NCBI GenBank assembly: GCA_002451175.1
Contig: DKBI01000126.1
Coordinates: 32,827-42,110, forward strand
DNA: 9,284 nt
Direction of reading: 5' to 3'
Source: Betaproteobacteria bacterium UBA6904
GTDB lineage: Bacteria; Pseudomonadota; Gammaproteobacteria; Burkholderiales; SG8-39
Part shown: positions 6,419-9,284 of the stretch, piece after piece
Layout of the letters: every line of letters starts with the position of its first letter
How positions within the stretch are numbered: the stretch's first letter is position 1
Position numbers and translations under genes: made by a program
The notes under the pieces: model-generated
Told to the model about the DNA's origin: nothing
What the model saw: the letters and a program-made list of their open reading frames with translations, nothing else
Database searches by the model: none

Positions 6419-8164
6419 ATGTCATTGCAATGGGTTGCGCTTGGCGCTGCACTGAGCATCATATCGGTCCCGGCGGCGTTCGGCGCAACTGCCGCCGATG
6501 AACCCGCTGCCGCAGCGGCTGCGGCAGCCCGCGATCCGCTGGGCAGGGACACGCCCAAGGGCACCGTGCTCGGCTTCATCCGCGCGGCGACCGATCTGAA
6601 CTACCAGCGGGCGGCGCAATACATCGATGCGACGCACGTGCCCAAGCCGCTTCGGGAGCGCATCGACCAGCTCATCGTCGTGCTCAATCAGAGCCTTCCC
6701 GCGACGGACATCGATCGTCTGAGCACCCGGCCGGAGGGCAGCCTGGACGAAGACCTGCCCCCGAATCAGGAGCGCGTCGGCGAGGTCCGCTACGGTTCGG
6801 CGACGCTGGACATCCTGCTCGAGCGCGTCGAGCGCAAGGACCAGCCGGCCGTGTGGCGCTTCTCGGCGGCCACGCTGAAGGAGATTCCGGCCGCCTACCA
6901 GCAGGTGCAGCCGCGCTGGGTGGAGCAGTTCCTCTGGGCGCCGCTGAAGGACACGCGCTACATGAACGTGCCGCTCTACCAGTGGCTCGCGCTGCCGATC
7001 GCAATCGTTCTGGTCCTGCTGTTCGCCCGGCTGCTCAGCCGCGCCGTGTTCCTGGTGTTGCGCCCACTGGTCTTCCGGCTCACGGGCGAGAGCGCCGGGA
7101 ACCGGCTGGCGCACATCATGAACCCGGTGCGCGTCGTCGCGGCGAGCGCGGTCATCGCGCTCTGGCTGAACGTGGCGCAATTGCCGCTGCTGTCGCGCTT
7201 CCTGCTGGCGCTGCTGGCATTCGTCATCGGCGTCGTGGGTTCCGCCTGGCTGCTGACGCGGCTCGTCGACCTCAGCGCCGAACTCGTCGAGGCCAGACTC
7301 AGGCGCCAGCATCAGCCGGGGCGCGTCACCGTCAGCCAGCTGGTGGCCAAGCTGGGCAAGGTGCTGATCGTCGTCATCGCCGCGTTCACGCTGCTGCACC
7401 ACTTCGACGTGGACCTCACCGCGGCGCTCGCCGGGCTGGGGATCGGCGGCATCGCCATCGCGTTCGCCGCACAGAAGACGCTCGAGAATCTCTTCGGCGG
7501 GATCATGATCATCTCCGACCAGCCCGTGCGCGTCGGCGACTTCTGCAAGGTGGGTGAGGTGTCCGGAATCATCGAGAGCATCGGTCTGCGCTCGACGCGC
7601 ATCCGCACGCTCGACCGGACCCTGGTCAGCATACCGAATGCGCAGATGTCCACGGAGAGCCTCGAGAATTTCGGCTTCCGGGAGAAGATCCGCTTTCAGC
7701 CCACGCTGGCGCTGCGTTACCAAACGGCGGCCGATCAACTGCGCTTCGTGCTGGCCGAGACGCGCCGGCTGCTTTACGAGCACCCCCTGGTCGAGACCGC
7801 GACGGCTCGGGTCCGCTTCGTTCGCTTGGGCGCGTCGTCCCTCGACCTGGAGATCTTCGCCTACGTGCTCACGGGCGAGAACGCGCGGTTTCTCGAAGTG
7901 CAGGAAGACCTCCTGTTGCGCATCATGGAGATCGTCGAGGGCAGCGGCTCCGGTTTCGCGTTCCCGTCCACGACCACCTACGTCGCGCGGGACGCGGGCC
8001 TCGACGCGGAGAAGACACGGGCTGCGGTCGCGACGGTCGAGCGCTGGCGCGCGCAGCGCGAACTGCCGTTTCCCGATTTCCATCCCTCGCGCATTTCCGG
8101 ATTCAAGGACCGGATCGAGTATCCCCCCGCCGGGTCGGACCGGGGCAAGCCGGCTGCGCCCTAG
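6419..8164 (+). CDS. MscS-family mechanosensitive ion channel with long periplasmic N-terminus
   Basis: This 581-residue channel belongs to an MscS subgroup different from the one at 2269-3930. A hydrophobic leader (1-22, 'VPAAFG'-A) is followed by an Ala8 linker (30-37). A periplasmic domain at about 45-180 opens with 'PKGTVLGFIRAATDLNYQRA', a pattern seen at the N-terminus of many large proteobacterial MscS proteins. Hydrophobic helices lie at about 187-215, 235-252, 259-283 and 309-329. The glycine/alanine-rich pore helix 'ALAGLGIGGIAIAFAAQKT' (336-354) resembles the E. coli MscS TM3. The beta-domain includes 'QPVRVGDFCKVGEVSGIIES' (368-387), 'RSTRIRTLDRTLVSIPNAQM' (391-410) and 'GSGFAFPSTTTY' (510-521). 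The hydrophilic tail ends near 'IEYPPAGSD'. The leader has no Lys or Arg before its hydrophobic core, which is unusual for a signal peptide, but no alternative start exists. A strong AGAGGGGAGG site supports the ATG. It is divergent from the patatin gene. Confidence 0.93.
   Translation: MSLQWVALGAALSIISVPAAFGATAADEPAAAAAAAARDPLGRDTPKGTVLGFIRAATDLNYQRAAQYIDATHVPKPLRERIDQLIVVLNQSLPATDIDRLSTRPEGSLDEDLPPNQERVGEVRYGSATLDILLERVERKDQPAVWRFSAATLKEIPAAYQQVQPRWVEQFLWAPLKDTRYMNVPLYQWLALPIAIVLVLLFARLLSRAVFLVLRPLVFRLTGESAGNRLAHIMNPVRVVAASAVIALWLNVAQLPLLSRFLLALLAFVIGVVGSAWLLTRLVDLSAELVEARLRRQHQPGRVTVSQLVAKLGKVLIVVIAAFTLLHHFDVDLTAALAGLGIGGIAIAFAAQKTLENLFGGIMIISDQPVRVGDFCKVGEVSGIIESIGLRSTRIRTLDRTLVSIPNAQMSTESLENFGFREKIRFQPTLALRYQTAADQLRFVLAETRRLLYEHPLVETATARVRFVRLGASSLDLEIFAYVLTGENARFLEVQEDLLLRIMEIVEGSGSGFAFPSTTTYVARDAGLDAEKTRAAVATVERWRAQRELPFPDFHPSRISGFKDRIEYPPAGSDRGKPAAP
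6506..6528 (+). repeat. Perfect 10-base inverted repeat inside the second channel gene
   Basis: GCTGCCGCAG (6506-6515) and CTGCGGCAGC (6519-6528) are exact reverse complements around a CGG loop. They encode the Ala8 linker after the signal peptide using mixed alanine codons. The hairpin would form in the mRNA about 87 bases after the start codon. It may be a by-product of alanine codons in GC-rich DNA. Confidence 0.7.
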
Positions 8165-8189
8165 CGCTCGCGGCCGGCGCGCGGACAGT

Positions 8190-8195
8190 TACAAT
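8190..8195 (+). promoter_or_regulatory. Candidate -10 box for the outer-membrane protein gene
   Basis: TACAAT in the context AGTTACAATCG matches five of six bases of the sigma-70 -10 hexamer and lies in the 83-base gap before the gene. It would give a leader of about 45 bases. The -35 position (about 8167-8172, CTCGCG) matches poorly. Confidence 0.5.
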
Positions 8196-8235
8196 CGAAC
8201 ACTGACGACCTGACTCCACACGACAACCCGCAACC

Positions 8236-8241
8236 AGGAGG
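8236..8241 (+). promoter_or_regulatory. Ribosome binding site for the outer-membrane protein gene
   Basis: AGGAGG is a perfect Shine-Dalgarno core six bases before the ATG at 8248. It predicts efficient translation, as is usual for abundant outer-membrane proteins. Confidence 0.8.
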
Positions 8242-8247
8242 TCTCTC

Positions 8248-9009
8248 ATGAAGATCCTGCTCCGTCTGGCGTACGTCCTTTGCGCAGCCTCCCTGCTGCT
8301 GCCGTCCGTGGCCGCGGCACAAGGCGAGTGGAAATACCAGCTGGCGCCTTATCTCTGGTTCGCGGGCCTGAAGGGAACCGTCGCGACGATACCGGGCGCG
8401 CCACGCGTGGCGATCGACATCTCCCCCAGCGACGCGCTGAGTGACCTGAAGGTGGGTTTCATGGGTGCGTTCGAGGCCAAGAAAGGCCGGCACGGCGGCT
8501 TCGCCGACCTGGTGTACACCGACGTGCGCTCGGACACCGAGCTCGTTCCGGCGATCGGCCTGACGCTGAAGTCGAAGTCCAAGTCGACGATCGTCACGGG
8601 CGGGTATGTCTACGAGTTGTACAACCAGGACGCGACCCTCGTGGACGTATTCGCCGGCGCGCGGTACTGGAAGGTGGATACCGAACTGGGGTTCGGCGGC
8701 GGCCTCGGCCTCCTTGCGGGACGCAGCGTTCGCAACAGTGAATCGTGGTGGGATCCGGTCGTCGGCATCAAGGCCCGCACCGCGCTCGGCGGATCGAAGT
8801 TCTTCCTGAGCGGTGTTCTGGCCATGGGCGGCTTCGGCGCCGGCTCGGATTTGTTCACTGACGCGACGGGCCTCGTGGGCTATCAGTGGAGCAAGCCGCT
8901 CAGCACCGTGCTCGGCTATCGCAGTCTCGACGTCAAGTACGAGAAGGGTTCCTTCTATTACGACGTGCGCCAGTCGGGATGGATGCTGGGCATGGCGTAC
9001 GCATTCTGA
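8248..9009 (+). CDS. Small outer-membrane beta-barrel protein of uncharacterised family
   Basis: This 253-residue protein has a clear signal peptide (1-24, 'MKILLRLAY' to 'VAAA', with Q25 as the likely first mature residue). The mature part is made of alternating amphipathic strands and ends 'GWMLGMAYAF' with a terminal Phe, as expected for a Bam-inserted barrel. Landmarks are 'YQLAPYLWFAGLKGTV' (30-45), 'GFMGAFEAKKGRHGGFADLVY' split over 70-90, 'DVFAGARYWKV' (133-143), 'WWDPVVGIKART' (167-178), 'MGGFGAGSD' (193-201) and 'GYRSLDVKYE' (223-232). I recognise this pattern as a recurrent proteobacterial outer-membrane protein family without an assigned function; it is not a trimeric porin by length. 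It has its own likely promoter and a perfect ribosome site, and is followed six bases after the stop by a hairpin, so it is probably monocistronic. Confidence 0.82.
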   Translation: MKILLRLAYVLCAASLLLPSVAAAQGEWKYQLAPYLWFAGLKGTVATIPGAPRVAIDISPSDALSDLKVGFMGAFEAKKGRHGGFADLVYTDVRSDTELVPAIGLTLKSKSKSTIVTGGYVYELYNQDATLVDVFAGARYWKVDTELGFGGGLGLLAGRSVRNSESWWDPVVGIKARTALGGSKFFLSGVLAMGGFGAGSDLFTDATGLVGYQWSKPLSTVLGYRSLDVKYEKGSFYYDVRQSGWMLGMAYAF

Positions 9010-9015
9010 ACTGAT

Positions 9016-9036
9016 CTGCCGGGCATGCACCGGCAG
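9016..9036 (+). terminator. Hairpin downstream of the outer-membrane protein gene
   Basis: CTGCCGG (9016-9022) and CCGGCAG (9030-9036) form a perfect 7-base stem with a 7-base loop, starting six bases after the stop codon. The following GATTT is a very short T-run, so this is a plausible but weak intrinsic terminator. Confidence 0.45.
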
Positions 9037-9153
9037 GATTTGAACGTGCCGTTGGCGGCGTGGCACCCTTGTCGCCCTACGGAAAACGCCGAAGCCACTG
9101 ACGCAGGCAGCGCCCCCGTCGGCACGGTTCCTGCCGGCGGATAGACGCCGTCC

Positions 9154-9178
9154 CACCGCCGCCCCGAGGGCGGCGGTG
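9154..9178 (+). terminator. Strong GC hairpin followed by a pyrimidine run
   Basis: CACCGCCGCCC (9154-9164) pairs perfectly with GGGCGGCGGTG (9168-9178) around a CGA loop, an 11-base stem. It is followed on the plus strand by CTCTCCCCTTCCCC, which is pyrimidine-rich but low in T. This is the best terminator candidate in the window for plus-strand transcripts, though it lies 145 bases after the last stop codon. Confidence 0.5.
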
Positions 9179-9193
9179 CTCTCCCCTTCCCCA

Positions 9194-9212
9194 GTCGCGT
9201 TGCGAACGCGAC
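9194..9212. repeat. Short perfect inverted repeat
   Basis: GTCGCGTT (9194-9201) and AACGCGAC (9205-9212) are exact reverse complements with a GCG loop. There is no T-tract after it. It could be a protein-binding dyad for the gene beyond the window edge, a structured RNA element, or chance. Confidence 0.5.
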
Positions 9213-9284
9213 GCTGCAGGACCTGCTCGACAATCAGCACCTCGTGGCCGCCTGACCGGACGCGCGATCCCAAGCTGCAATCGC

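Larger units (their letters stand above)
9010..9284. other. Non-coding 3' region with three inverted repeats
   Basis: This 275-base stretch has no convincing gene on either strand. It holds three hairpins (9016-9036, 9154-9178, 9194-9212). Frame 1 after the TAG at 9142 reads a protein-like tail ending 'LQDLLDNQHLVAA' at the TGA 9253-9255, but it has no ATG, GTG or TTG start, so I do not call it a gene. Confidence 0.5.

Noticed and set aside
6187..6579. Longer starts for the patatin gene in the open frame upstream
   Set aside because: They would put up to 131 residues before the signal peptide. The ATG at 6186 has a GAGGA site and a normal signal sequence.
6422..8083. A 553-codon open frame on the minus strand opposite the second channel gene
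   Set aside because: Same shadow effect. The plus strand has the MscS core motifs and a strong ribosome site.
9025..9144. A 39-codon frame (ATG at 9025, TAG at 9142-9144)
   Set aside because: The ATG sits in the loop of the hairpin at 9016-9036, no ribosome site precedes it, and the product shows no recognisable pattern.
8161..9273. A 370-codon minus-strand frame opposite the outer-membrane protein gene
   Set aside because: The plus strand has a signal peptide, a barrel pattern and a perfect ribosome site. The minus frame shows none of these.

Overview
This is a GC-rich window with dense coding, very short intergenic gaps and several GTG/TTG starts. It suggests a Pseudomonadota chromosome. 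The gspL-gspM-gspN order, the DUF2189 protein and the type Vd patatin autotransporter point to a betaproteobacterium or a close gammaproteobacterial relative. That placement is inferred from gene content, not from a marker gene. I see no tRNA, rRNA, CRISPR array, insertion sequence or phage gene. The content looks like ordinary chromosomal envelope biology, not a mobile island.

Positions 1-1435 hold the 3' end of a type II secretion operon: the C-terminus of gspL (cut by the window edge), then gspM and gspN. They are joined by two identical GTGA four-base overlaps. Next comes a DUF2189 inner-membrane protein (1485-2255) with a promoter-like box so close to its ATG that the mRNA may be leaderless. 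It is followed by a large MscS-type channel with a signal peptide and an N-terminal periplasmic domain (2269-3930). On the minus strand, meeting that channel tail to tail with a 27-base gap, is a 742-residue patatin-POTRA-barrel protein of the PlpD type (3958-6186), with its Ser/Asp dyad intact. A 232-base divergent intergenic region separates it from a second, different MscS-type channel (6419-8164). A small outer-membrane beta-barrel protein of an unnamed family follows (8248-9009). The last 275 bases hold three inverted repeats, two of them terminator-like, and no convincing gene.

All seven genes with recognisable products act in the cell envelope: secretion platform, inner-membrane proteins, tension-gated channels, a secreted or surface lipase, and an outer-membrane barrel. 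The most notable arrangement is a type Vd phospholipase flanked by two dissimilar MscS channels. Whether the three form a functional module cannot be decided from one genome. No clearly new system is visible.
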